Source: Flammeovirga kamogawensis (GTDB lineage Bacteria > Bacteroidota > Bacteroidia > Cytophagales > Flammeovirgaceae). Taken from it: a stretch of DNA of 64,000 nucleotides. This document shows positions 1-8,104 of the stretch, piece by piece. A program made the translations under genes and the position numbers. Under the pieces are notes generated by a model. It was not told the DNA's origin and searched no databases. It was given only the letters and a program-made list of their open reading frames with translations. The stretch's first letter is position 1. Every line of letters starts with the position of its first letter. Location: NCBI RefSeq assembly GCF_018736065.1, contig NZ_CP076128.1, positions 3,511,501 to 3,575,500 on the forward strand, in the 5' to 3' direction.

Positions 1-621
1 CACCCCTTCTTCACTATCAATTTCTTGATGTTGAATCATTTTAACTACTTGATTCCAAACGTCTTCATTTTTATGAAGAACTGCATTTGGTTTATTACGT
101 GATACAAGTAACCCTTCTTTTGTATATCTTCTATCTGCAAAACCTTCTTTAATAAATGGAATATTTTCTTTACTACAAAGCTGTTCTAGTTCTGAATTTG
201 GCATACCCATAATAGCTAGGTTTTTATTTATTTCTTTAACAGATGTAATGATAGAAGTTGCAGTTTTTTTATCATTCATAGCTTTATTATATAATGCTCC
301 ATGAGGTTTTATATAATGTATTGTAGCGTTATTTGCTATCCCAATAGTAAGTAACTGGTTTATTTGAGCTGTTAAAGAAGTAATGAGGTGAGTTGATGAA
401 ATTTCCATCATTTTTCTACCAAAATTTCCTTTATCAGGGTAAGATGGGTGTGCACCAATAGTAACATTATATTTTTTAGCGAGCGATATAGTACTCGCCA
501 TGCTACTTTCATCACCTGCATGCCCGCCACAAGCAATATTGCAAGAGGACACTAGCTTTAGCAGTCGTTCATCGTAAGGAAAACCTTCTCCTAAGTCTGC
601 ATTAAGGTCTATACTTTTCAA
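1..621 (-). CDS. pxpA: 5-oxoprolinase subunit A (LamB/YcsF family), 5' part, cut by window edge
   Basis: The reverse strand reads as an open frame of 207 codons that runs off the left edge, so the C-terminus (about 40 residues of a family of roughly 245) is missing. The N-terminus reads MKSIDLNADLGEG, followed by NIACGGHAGDE near residue 28 and IGAHPSYPD near residue 56, which are hallmark LamB/YcsF (PxpA) motifs. PxpA acts with PxpB and PxpC in ATP-dependent opening of 5-oxoproline to glutamate; the partners, if present, would lie beyond the window. The start is TTG at 621; an in-frame stop lies two codons upstream (TAA ACT TTG), so no upstream ATG is possible. No promoter was recognised upstream. 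Confidence 0.88.
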   Translation of the reverse strand, partial: MKSIDLNADLGEGFPYDERLLKLVSSCNIACGGHAGDESSMASTISLAKKYNVTIGAHPSYPDKGNFGRKMMEISSTHLITSLTAQINQLLTIGIANNATIHYIKPHGALYNKAMNDKKTATSIITSVKEINKNLAIMGMPNSELEQLCSKENIPFIKEGFADRRYTKEGLLVSRNKPNAVLHKNEDVWNQVVKMIQHQEIDSEEGV

Positions 622-899
622 AGTTTATTATGTTTTTATCCTAAAAATCACATCGTAAATATATGGTAATCAACAGATAAAATTTGAAATATTAAGCTTA
701 AAAATAACTTTATCATTGATTATAGTACTTGATTTTTCCTTTTAAATGAATGATTATTTTTCTAATAAATTGAATAATTAATGTTTTATATATTTGTTAG
801 CTGTAATTCTATTACATCTGTAGCTAAATAGTGCAAATCAAAAAATAGACTTAATACGTGTAAATAACCTGTACCTAATTACATATAATATTATCTACT

Positions 900-1352
900 A
901 TGAAAAACCTAATGATTAACTATTTATCTATTTTTATACTTCCTTTTTTATTAACATCTTGTTTTGAAAATACTGATGATGTGTCAATTAATACTAGTCA
1001 GTATGTTGAGGGGCAGTATATCATATCAGGTTTTGGGTTAGAAGGAGCATCAGAAGTAGCTTCTCTTTCAGCAGATGAGTTAGGGAGTAGTTATATATCA
1101 ATAACAAGTAGTAGCGATACCTTAGTAACTGTTAGATTAGTATTATCTACTGAAATAGTGGATTTCACATGGAATTTACAAGGGCAACATGTAAAAGATA
1201 CGGGTGCATCATCAGAATATCCATATACAATAACACCAGGTACATCAAGTTTAAATAATCTGCATATTTATATTACAGAGGATAAAAAGCTAAAAGCTGT
1301 TTTTGATCCTGTTTTACAGCCAAATATAAAAGTTATATATGCTTCGTTATAA
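900..1352 (+). CDS. Putative lipoprotein of unknown function
   Basis: This encodes 150 residues. The N-terminus is a lipoprotein signal: a charged start, a hydrophobic run, then LLTSC with the acylated cysteine at about residue 21. The mature part (about 130 residues) is rich in Ser, Thr and beta-branched residues and looks like an all-beta domain; I recognise no family. It stands alone, divergent from pxpA across a 278-bp AT-rich gap and convergent with the BI-1 gene, with a strong hairpin terminator directly after the stop. It is probably an envelope-anchored protein, but its function is unknown. Confidence 0.7.
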   Translation: MKNLMINYLSIFILPFLLTSCFENTDDVSINTSQYVEGQYIISGFGLEGASEVASLSADELGSSYISITSSSDTLVTVRLVLSTEIVDFTWNLQGQHVKDTGASSEYPYTITPGTSSLNNLHIYITEDKKLKAVFDPVLQPNIKVIYASL

Positions 1353-1357
1353 AAAAA

Positions 1358-1389
1358 GGGATGGATGACTATATAATGTCATCCATCCC
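1358..1389. terminator. Bidirectional intrinsic terminator
   Basis: A perfect 12-bp inverted repeat (GGGATGGATGAC / GTCATCCATCCC) surrounds an 8-nt AT loop. It is flanked by seven A on the left and by a T-rich tract on the right, so it can end transcripts from both the lipoprotein gene and the convergent BI-1 gene. Confidence 0.85.
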
Positions 1390-1412
1390 TTAAATTTTTT
1401 CATCTTTTCTAA

Positions 1413-2120
1413 TTAGTCTCTACGTCCTCCGCCAAAGAAACGAAGTAGGTATAAGAAAAGATTTATAAAGTCTAAGTATAAGCTTAAAGCACCTAGAATA
1501 GCCATTTTTCTAGTAGATTCGCCATCTAAAGATTGGTATCCAAGTTCTTTAATTTTTTGAGTATCATAAGCAATTAACCCTACAAAGATTAATACTCCTA
1601 TTGCAGATGATGCCCAGTATATCATAGAGCTTCCAATAAAAATATTAACTACAGAAGTTAAAATTAAGCCAAATAAGGCCATAATTAGTAAACTTCCCAT
1701 TGCAGAAAGGTCTTTTTTAGTAGTCATGCCATAAATACTCATTCCTATAAAAGTACCTGCAGTTACAAAGAACGTACTAACAATTGCATTAATATCATAT
1801 ACATAAAATATACTAGATAATGTTGCTCCTGTTAAAGCAGAGTATAATAAGAAAAGTAGAGTAGCTGTAGTACTCGATAATTTATTTATAGCACCGCTAA
1901 TGGCAAATACAAGCCCTAATTGAGCAATAATTAATACCCATCTTGCACTTGCTACCATTTGAACAAGTTCGTAAGTATTTGCTATAAACATAGATGTTAG
2001 CGCTGTGATTAATAAACCAGCACTCATCCATCCATATACTTTAGCCATAAAAGAACTTTGTACGTCTTCAATTTCTTTTTCAGAGTGTCTTCTGCTATAT
2101 GAATAATTTTGTTCGCGCAT
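1413..2120 (-). CDS. Bax inhibitor-1/YccA family membrane protein
   Basis: This 235-residue protein has a short charged N-terminus and about seven closely spaced hydrophobic segments from residue 28 to the end, the layout of the BI-1/YccA (TMBIM) family. The late segment with GLIAYDTQKIK near residue 184 contains the conserved aspartate of the family's pH-sensing/ion-leak site. Bacterial members are inner-membrane proteins, some being calcium-leak channels (BsYetJ) and some modulating FtsH (YccA). It lies 64 bp after yggS on the same strand and may be transcribed with yggS and the DUF4199 gene. Which activity this member has cannot be told from sequence. Confidence 0.9.
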   Translation of the reverse strand: MREQNYSYSRRHSEKEIEDVQSSFMAKVYGWMSAGLLITALTSMFIANTYELVQMVASARWVLIIAQLGLVFAISGAINKLSSTTATLLFLLYSALTGATLSSIFYVYDINAIVSTFFVTAGTFIGMSIYGMTTKKDLSAMGSLLIMALFGLILTSVVNIFIGSSMIYWASSAIGVLIFVGLIAYDTQKIKELGYQSLDGESTRKMAILGALSLYLDFINLFLYLLRFFGGGRRD

Positions 2121-2184
2121 ATTTGTATTTAGTTAAGATCTAATTTTGTTTATAGATGATTTAAACGATAATTGAATTAGATAG

Positions 2185-2871
2185 TTACACATTTCCATAG
2201 TTTCGAGCACCAAAAATAGCACTACCCACACGAACCATTGTACTCCCTTCTTCAATTGCAATTTTATAATCACCAGACATACCCATTGATATCTCTTTTA
2301 AATCGACATTTTCTAAAGTATTAAACTGATTTTTAAGGTCATCAAATAACACTTTAAGTGATGCAAATTCTTTACGGACCTGTTCTTTATTTGTAGTATT
2401 AGTTGCCATTCCCATTACACCAACTATCTTGATGTTTTTCATGGCTTTGAAAGTATCAGATTTTAAGAAATCAATTACTTCATCTTTAGAAAAGCCAAAC
2501 TTAGTTTCTTCGTTGGCAATATAAATTTGGAGTAAACAATTGATTACTCTGTCATTTTGAACAGCCCTTTTTTGTACTTCGTTTAGTAGTCTTGGACTAT
2601 CAATAGAATGAATTAATGAAATGAATGGAGCAATATATTTTACTTTATTTCTTTGTAAATGCCCAATCATATGCCATTGAATATCATTAGGAAGCACTTC
2701 ATTCTTATCAACAAGTTCTTGAACTTTGTTCTCACCTAGTATTCTTTGTCCAGCATCGTAAGCCTCTTGAAGCATCTCAATAGGTTTGGTTTTGCTAACT
2801 GCACATAAATGACACGCCGTTCCTTCTAATTCCTTATTGAAAGTGGCTAAGTTTTCTGAAATTGATGACAT
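2185..2871 (-). CDS. yggS: YggS family pyridoxal-phosphate homeostasis protein
   Basis: This 228-residue protein is a fold-III, alanine-racemase-like single-domain PLP protein. The motif AVSKTKP (residues 24-30) carries the PLP-binding lysine at about K27; GENKVQE, WHMIGHLQRNK and the C-terminal GMSGDYKIAIEEGSTMVRVG are signature segments of the family. YggS/PROSC proteins buffer PLP and influence amino- and keto-acid pools without a known catalytic reaction. The start codon is 5 bp after the stop of the upstream DUF4199 gene, indicating one operon. Confidence 0.93.
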   Translation of the reverse strand: MSSISENLATFNKELEGTACHLCAVSKTKPIEMLQEAYDAGQRILGENKVQELVDKNEVLPNDIQWHMIGHLQRNKVKYIAPFISLIHSIDSPRLLNEVQKRAVQNDRVINCLLQIYIANEETKFGFSKDEVIDFLKSDTFKAMKNIKIVGVMGMATNTTNKEQVRKEFASLKVLFDDLKNQFNTLENVDLKEISMGMSGDYKIAIEEGSTMVRVGSAIFGARNYGNV

Positions 2872-2876
2872 ATACT

Positions 2877-3431
2877 TTATTTCTTTTTGATGATGAGCAT
2901 AAATAAGAAAGTAAGGAAAATACCTAAAAATAGCATTCCTATTGCTTGATCTATTGCTAATATACTAGGCGTTAAGTTATCGAGCTCAGCAACCTGTTTA
3001 TTAAATTCTGTTTCACCAAGTTGCTCAATAAAAATCTCTTTACCTTCTAGCATTAAGATTTTTAAATCTGCAGCATGCCTAGTAATAATCGCTTTACCAA
3101 GTTCTTTTGTACTTAGTATAATATACAGTAAAAAACCGTATGTAGCAGAACCCACCGTATTTAAAGTAATTCCTATCAAAATTCCTTGTGGAGCTTGCAT
3201 TCTTCCATTGTTCAGTTTTAATCTGAAGTAGCTCATTGCTCCTGCAAAGAAAAACCCATAAAGAGGGAAGTAGACATTTTTCCACCTACCAAAAGAATTT
3301 TCTCCTATCTGATGTAGAAGTAATATATAGGCGGCACATACAAATGCTGCCATAACCCCAGCAATAGCACCAACTTTAAAAAGATCTGGGCGTAAAAATT
3401 TAAGGGGCTGATTATTAGTTTGATTTGTCAT
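2877..3431 (-). CDS. DUF4199-type membrane protein
   Basis: This 184-residue protein has four predicted membrane segments at about residues 18-36, 52-68, 83-106 and 158-181, with a charged loop between the third and fourth. The pattern and the GILIGITLNTVGSATYG segment match DUF4199, a Bacteroidota family of unknown function; a second probable member lies at 61471-61908. It is the first gene of a tight unit with yggS (5-bp gap) and possibly the BI-1 gene. The start is supported by a TAnnTTTG box 17 bp upstream. Confidence 0.7.
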   Translation of the reverse strand: MTNQTNNQPLKFLRPDLFKVGAIAGVMAAFVCAAYILLLHQIGENSFGRWKNVYFPLYGFFFAGAMSYFRLKLNNGRMQAPQGILIGITLNTVGSATYGFLLYIILSTKELGKAIITRHAADLKILMLEGKEIFIEQLGETEFNKQVAELDNLTPSILAIDQAIGMLFLGIFLTFLFMLIIKKK

Positions 3432-3448
3432 AATTCAATTTTATGGAA

Positions 3449-3456
3449 CAAAAGTA
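3449..3456 (-). promoter_or_regulatory. Candidate -7 promoter element (TACTTTTG)
   Basis: On the minus strand this reads TACTTTTG, matching the Bacteroidota -7 consensus TAnnTTTG. It lies 17 bp before the ATG of the DUF4199 gene. No convincing -33 TTG was found at the usual distance. Confidence 0.45.
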
Positions 3457-3519
3457 CATAAAAAATGAACTATTTAGCTTAAATAAAGAGTAGACTTTAA
3501 TCTTCTTTAGAAGATAAAT

Positions 3520-3927
3520 TTAGTTGCCTCTGTAGGTTGAATAACCAAAGGCAGATAAAGTGATAGGAACATGATAATGTTTGTCGTCTTTTATTTCAAA
3601 AACAACTTCAATAAAAGGATAGAATGATTCGATTCCTTGTTTTTTAAAATAAGGACTAACAAAGTAAGTGAGTTTGTAGATTCCTTTGTGATTTGTTTTA
3701 TCAGTACTTTTTAGGAAGTCCTTTATTCTTCCATTTTCATCTGTTACTTTTTGATCAATACTTACCCAAGATTTGTCACTCTTTAATTTTTCGAGCTTAA
3801 TTTTTACATTTTGAGCAGGAGCTCCTTTTGTAACATCAAGAATATGACTTGACAGCTGATAAGATTCTTGAGAATATGATATACCAGAGCATAGTAGGAT
3901 TAATAATCCCGTAATAAAATTTTTCAT
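3520..3927 (-). CDS. Exported hydroxyisourate hydrolase (transthyretin-like)
   Basis: This 135-residue protein starts with a signal peptide (about residues 1-20, ending near SYSQ) and continues as a complete transthyretin-like domain: SSHILDVTKGAPA near residue 27 with the catalytic-type histidine H28, a conserved arginine near residue 68, and HYHVPITLSAFGYSTYRG at the C-terminus. The family hydrolyses 5-hydroxyisourate, the product of urate oxidation, to OHCU. The signature C-terminal tetrapeptide YRGS is YRGN here. Transit to the periplasm is inferred from the signal peptide. No urate oxidase or OHCU decarboxylase gene is adjacent; the gene stands alone. Confidence 0.88.
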   Translation of the reverse strand: MKNFITGLLILLCSGISYSQESYQLSSHILDVTKGAPAQNVKIKLEKLKSDKSWVSIDQKVTDENGRIKDFLKSTDKTNHKGIYKLTYFVSPYFKKQGIESFYPFIEVVFEIKDDKHYHVPITLSAFGYSTYRGN

Positions 3928-4002
3928 TAGGTTAATTAAAAAAAGGTGAGTGTTAAATTAGGATTTATATATCTAATTAAAGATAATTATTCTTAGGTGT
4001 TT

Positions 4003-5973
4003 TTAAAGTCGAATTAGTAGTAAGGTGAAATCATCATCCATGGCTTTTTTCCCCATAAAATCATAGATATCCACTAAAATTTTATTGGCAATCTCTTTAA
4101 GAGGAAGTTCATGATTTTGTTCTAAAATCTCTTTCATCATATCATAACCATATTCATCAACCTTATTTTTACTTCTAGCTTCAGTAATACCATCAGTATA
4201 AAGAACTAAAAGGTCACCTTCTTTATATTGGATTTCGTGGTTATGAATAAACTTTTTATAAGAGTTATTTCTTACAATACCTAAGCCTAAGCCTCGGTTA
4301 TCTAAGAATGTAGCTTCTTCTTTTTCTACACTATAATACAAAGTAGGGCAGTGACCAGCTCTAGCATAATCAACTTTCTTTTCTTCTGTATTTACATGTA
4401 AATAGGTAGCAGTAATAAAAGTATCTCTCTGAATACACCCTGTTAAGGCTGCATTAGCTCTTGTAAAAAACTCATCTGGCTTAATACCATCTTCTCTAGC
4501 TAAAGAATGATAAATACCCTTCATTTGTGCCATATTAAAAGCAGCTTTAGGTCCTTTACCAGATACATCTGCAATAATAAAGCTTACTTCTTGATCATTA
4601 ATTCTGTGCATGTCATAATAATCTCCTCCAACAACAATTGCAGGTTCCCAAGTTACATACACTTCAATATTTTCATTAATTTCTAAACTCTTCGGCATTA
4701 ATGCTTCTTGCGTTTGTTTTGCAATTTGCATACTGTTTTTGTAGACCTCATTTTTTACAGCATTTGATAATAAATCGAGGTTGAAAAGTGCAATTCCAGC
4801 TTGGGCTACATAGGTGCCTACGGTAGATTGCATAACAGAATCAATAGAGTTTTGTAAATTTTTCACAAGAATTAAAGAACCACTCACAGATTGATCTACT
4901 ATAATAGGCGTAGCTAAAATAGATCTATAATTTCTGTTGACAGATTCTTTTCTGAAATAAGGTTGGAAATTCAATTTTAAAGGCGCTGAACCTTGATAGT
5001 TTGCATCTTTTAAATCTTGATTTACAATTAAAATATCTTGTTTGCTAACACCATAAAAAGTCTTAACATTATAATTTTCATCAATAATCCATCCTGCATC
5101 TGCTTGTATACTTTTTAAAGAACTATCAAGAAGTACTTTGTATACATCAGTGTCTTTTTTTCCATCTCTAACAGCTAAACTTAAATCTCTAAAACTACTT
5201 ATTTCTTGTTCTTTCTTCTCGAAAACAGAAGATGTAGGTAAACTAAAGAGCATGAATAAAGCAGACGAGGCTGCATATACAAATACAAAAATAAATAATG
5301 TACCAGGGAATAAGTTCTTTATTAAATCGTCTGAAATAAGAGATTGTTCATAAAAGTAAAACTGAAAACTTGCAACAAAGTAACTCAGCGCAAGCATAAT
5401 AAATGCAAGCTTAAAAATTCCTTGTACTTTTTGTTGAAAGTTTAAATGTGGTACCCATCTAACGTTAACAGAGATAATAAGAATCCATACAATTAGAAAT
5501 GCAATAGGAATTTTAAAATAGACATCAATTGTACCTATTCTAAAGAAGTGAGCAAGCATTGTGATACCAAGAAATATCTCGAATGCATTCCAAGTATAAT
5601 GTGTAAATTTTGTTTGCTCAAACAGAATTAACTTTTTCCAAATGACAAATGTGCTTATTAGCAATGTCATAAGTAAAGTAAACTCAATATGGAAAAATAT
5701 AGCATAAAGAAAGGGAAGGTTGTACTGTAGTTCATCACGTAACCAAGTAAGTAATAAGTTTACCCCCATAGACATTAATGTAGAAAGTAATGCTACTACA
5801 AAAATTTGCCATAGTAAACCTTGAAAATCCCGTTCTTTGGGTTGAAAAAACAACCAAATCAGGAAGTAAGAGCTAATTATCCAAGCATTTAAAATTAATC
5901 CTTTTACAAAAGAAGGGAAAGGTGCATGTGGGATATTGTAATCCGTTAAATATTGCTCCCTTACTCCAATCAT
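4003..5973 (-). CDS. Membrane PP2C/SpoIIE-type serine phosphatase with GAF-like domain
   Basis: This 656-residue protein begins with about seven hydrophobic segments between residues 26 and 246, followed by a GAF-like sensory region (about 265-400), a short coiled linker, and a SpoIIE/RsbU-type PP2C phosphatase domain (about 430-655). Metal-binding motifs are present: GGDYYD, ADVSGKGP, LYTDGITEA and the terminal DDFTLLLI. Such enzymes dephosphorylate anti-sigma-factor antagonists in partner-switching pathways. No anti-sigma or STAS gene is adjacent, so the partner is elsewhere. A TAACTTTG box and a 7-bp-arm inverted repeat lie about 170 bp upstream. Confidence 0.9.
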   Translation of the reverse strand: MIGVREQYLTDYNIPHAPFPSFVKGLILNAWIISSYFLIWLFFQPKERDFQGLLWQIFVVALLSTLMSMGVNLLLTWLRDELQYNLPFLYAIFFHIEFTLLMTLLISTFVIWKKLILFEQTKFTHYTWNAFEIFLGITMLAHFFRIGTIDVYFKIPIAFLIVWILIISVNVRWVPHLNFQQKVQGIFKLAFIMLALSYFVASFQFYFYEQSLISDDLIKNLFPGTLFIFVFVYAASSALFMLFSLPTSSVFEKKEQEISSFRDLSLAVRDGKKDTDVYKVLLDSSLKSIQADAGWIIDENYNVKTFYGVSKQDILIVNQDLKDANYQGSAPLKLNFQPYFRKESVNRNYRSILATPIIVDQSVSGSLILVKNLQNSIDSVMQSTVGTYVAQAGIALFNLDLLSNAVKNEVYKNSMQIAKQTQEALMPKSLEINENIEVYVTWEPAIVVGGDYYDMHRINDQEVSFIIADVSGKGPKAAFNMAQMKGIYHSLAREDGIKPDEFFTRANAALTGCIQRDTFITATYLHVNTEEKKVDYARAGHCPTLYYSVEKEEATFLDNRGLGLGIVRNNSYKKFIHNHEIQYKEGDLLVLYTDGITEARSKNKVDEYGYDMMKEILEQNHELPLKEIANKILVDIYDFMGKKAMDDDFTLLLIRL

Positions 5974-6141
5974 AAGTAGAAGAATCCAACTAACAATACA
6001 AGCAATTGTACTGATACGTTTAATACTTTTGTAATTAAATATCTCGTTTATTTTAGCTTCTCCGCTGATAATAATTGTATTTTTTTTAGTGAAATTAAAA
6101 TTACTATATTACTATTTCTTAGCAATATTGAACTTATATTG

Positions 6142-6149
6142 CAAAGTTA
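6142..6149 (-). promoter_or_regulatory. Candidate -7 promoter element (TAACTTTG) for the phosphatase gene
   Basis: The minus strand reads TAACTTTG, a full match to TAnnTTTG. A TTTG lies about 25 bp further upstream (6175-6178), slightly farther than typical. The 5' leader of the phosphatase gene would be about 160 nt. Confidence 0.45.
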
Positions 6150-6166
6150 TTAAGTAAGTTACTTAA
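6150..6166. repeat. Inverted repeat abutting the phosphatase promoter
   Basis: TTAAGTA-AGT-TACTTAA has perfect 7-bp arms around 3 nt. It directly touches the -7 box and sits where a repressor would block access, so it may be an operator. No regulator is identified. Confidence 0.45.
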
Positions 6167-6236
6167 CTCTAGAACAAATATAATCGACTATTATACTTTT
6201 TCTATATAAAAGTGCTAATAATAGTTATAGACTTAA

Positions 6237-7757
6237 TTGCTTGATTTTTTCATCCAAGCTTCAGTGAATAGAAACCATATAAAAATATATAGATCATCTA
6301 TTGTTTTATTTGTTTTGAAAGCTATTGTTTCTGTCTTTTTATTTTGTAACCCAATTGCTTCGCAAGCTCAGAACGACTTGTTACTCACAGGGTTAAATAG
6401 TTATAAAACAGATACAATTGGCTATGTTACAATAAATGAAATCCATTTAATAGGTAATAAAAAAACTAAGAAACAAATCATATACCGCGAATTAGATATT
6501 CGTGAAGGGAGCTTAGTGCCCAAAAAAAATATTGAAAATTATATTACTAGCGAGAGAAATAAGGTATTTAATACACAACTTTTTGAAAGTGTTGATGTAT
6601 TGGTCACTCAAGTAGACGATGACGTTATTAATATAGATTTTATTATGGTGGAACGCTGGTATACTTGGCCAGTGCCATTATTAGAATTAGCAGATAGAAG
6701 TTTTAATGAATGGTGGAATAACAGAAATCACGATTTATCACGTATTCAATATGGATTAGATTTTAAGCAGAGGAACATGAGGGGTAGGAACGAAACTTTA
6801 GACCTTTTGGTAAAGTTAGGTTTCTCTCGTCAATTTACTGTAGGTTATTCTTTTCCTTATATCGATAAAAAGCAGAAAACAAGTTTATCTTTTAAAGGTA
6901 CATTTTTAGAAGAAACAACAGTAGCTTACAAAACAGAAGAAAATAAATTTGTTGAGGTTGAAAATGATACCGAAGTTTTAAGAAGATCTTGGAATGGCGT
7001 TATCAATTTTGGTAAAAGATATGGCTTCTATGATCATCATAATTTCTCTTTTCAATTTACTAATGATCAAGTAGCAGATACTGTTGCAATGCTAAATCCA
7101 GATTTCTTTTTAGATGGTCGAACGGAGTTAAAGTATTTTACACTGAGTTATACATACACAAGAGATAAAAGAGATATAACAAGCTATCCTTTGGATGGAT
7201 ATTATTTAAAATTCTCCTTAGAAAAAATAGGGTTAGGTGTTTTTGATGATATTAATAGTGTAAATGTAGCATGGACTGTCAATAAGTTTCTGCCATTAGG
7301 GAATACAAAACGTTTCTTCTACTTTGGTGGTTTTGCAGGAAAAATTGGTTTTCCAGAGCTAGTTCCATATAATAATATGCGAGCTATTGGGTACGGTAGT
7401 TTGATGGTAAGAGGATATGATAACTATGTAATTGAAGGGCAGAATGTAGGTGTGCTTAAAAATGAAATGAAATGGCGAGCATTGTCTACTAAACTTAAAT
7501 TTGATTCAATTATTAAATCGAAGCATGTAAAGCAAGTACCAATAGATATTCTTTTTAAAGTATATCTGGACGCTGGTTATTCTTATTTCCCGGAGGTTGA
7601 TCCTTCAAATGCAGAATTTACAAATACACCTTTAGTTGGGTATGGCTTTGGATTAGATTTAGTAACTTTTTACAGCTCAGTATTAAAATTTGAGTACTCG
7701 TTTAACAGACACGGTAAAGGTGGAGGGTTTTACTTTTATTATTCTATGGATCTCTAA
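6237..7757 (+). CDS. BamA/TamA-like outer membrane protein (POTRA plus beta-barrel)
   Basis: This is a 506-residue frame. After the export region (QAQ near residue 45) comes one POTRA-like domain, about residues 60-135, with INEIHLIGNKKTKKQII and FNTQLFESVDVLV. The rest (about 150-506) has the alternating pattern of a surface-antigen/BamA-like barrel, with GRNETLDL and repeated aromatic strand ends, and ends in YYSMDL. Full BamA has five POTRA domains, so this is an accessory Omp85-like protein whose substrate is unknown. The start is uncertain: TTG at 6237 follows a stop directly, and a second TTG at 6315 would give a more usual signal peptide. The stop overlaps the convergent arsR-type gene by 4 nt. 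Confidence 0.82.
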   Translation: MLDFFIQASVNRNHIKIYRSSIVLFVLKAIVSVFLFCNPIASQAQNDLLLTGLNSYKTDTIGYVTINEIHLIGNKKTKKQIIYRELDIREGSLVPKKNIENYITSERNKVFNTQLFESVDVLVTQVDDDVINIDFIMVERWYTWPVPLLELADRSFNEWWNNRNHDLSRIQYGLDFKQRNMRGRNETLDLLVKLGFSRQFTVGYSFPYIDKKQKTSLSFKGTFLEETTVAYKTEENKFVEVENDTEVLRRSWNGVINFGKRYGFYDHHNFSFQFTNDQVADTVAMLNPDFFLDGRTELKYFTLSYTYTRDKRDITSYPLDGYYLKFSLEKIGLGVFDDINSVNVAWTVNKFLPLGNTKRFFYFGGFAGKIGFPELVPYNNMRAIGYGSLMVRGYDNYVIEGQNVGVLKNEMKWRALSTKLKFDSIIKSKHVKQVPIDILFKVYLDAGYSYFPEVDPSNAEFTNTPLVGYGFGLDLVTFYSSVLKFEYSFNRHGKGGGFYFYYSMDL

Positions 7758-8050
7758 CCCATATTACACTGACATTCTTCTAGACAAGACATTATATTCA
7801 TTACAGCCTTTTCTTTTAAAGAATAATAGATATTCTTTCCCTCACGTTTAGAAGTCAAAATTCCTTTAAGTTTCATATTAGATAAATGATGAGAGGTTAA
7901 AGATTGCTCACAATCTAACTGATCACATATTTCGCTTACAGATAATCTATTATTACAATCCAGTAATTCTAAAATTCTTAATCTAACCGGATGTGCAATT
8001 GTTTTTAGAATAAAAGCTGCCTTTTCAATTTTATCGTATTCTATAGACAT
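7754..8050 (-). CDS. ArsR family winged-helix transcriptional regulator
   Basis: This 98-residue protein carries the ArsR winged helix: AHPVRLRILELL (about residues 19-30), a recognition-helix region with CEQSLTSHHLSNMK (about 48-61) and the wing KREGKNIYYSL. A cluster of cysteines at the C-terminus (SCLEECQCNMG) and two in the helix-turn-helix region could bind a metal or sense thiols, but the classic ELCVCDL metal motif is not seen. It overlaps the end of the convergent outer-membrane gene by 4 nt and lies 54 bp after the DUF2851 gene. Its target is not evident. Confidence 0.9.
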   Translation of the reverse strand: MSIEYDKIEKAAFILKTIAHPVRLRILELLDCNNRLSVSEICDQLDCEQSLTSHHLSNMKLKGILTSKREGKNIYYSLKEKAVMNIMSCLEECQCNMG

Positions 8051-8091
8051 TCGTAGATAGGTTTAATCTGTTATTTTGAATTAGTTGATCA

Positions 8092-8099
8092 CAAATATA
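8092..8099 (-). promoter_or_regulatory. Candidate -7 element (TATATTTG) for the ArsR-type gene
   Basis: The minus strand reads TATATTTG, fitting TAnnTTTG, 41 bp before the ATG in the short gap after the DUF2851 gene. No -33 element was found, so this is tentative. Confidence 0.35.
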
Positions 8100-8104
8100 C
8101 AAAC

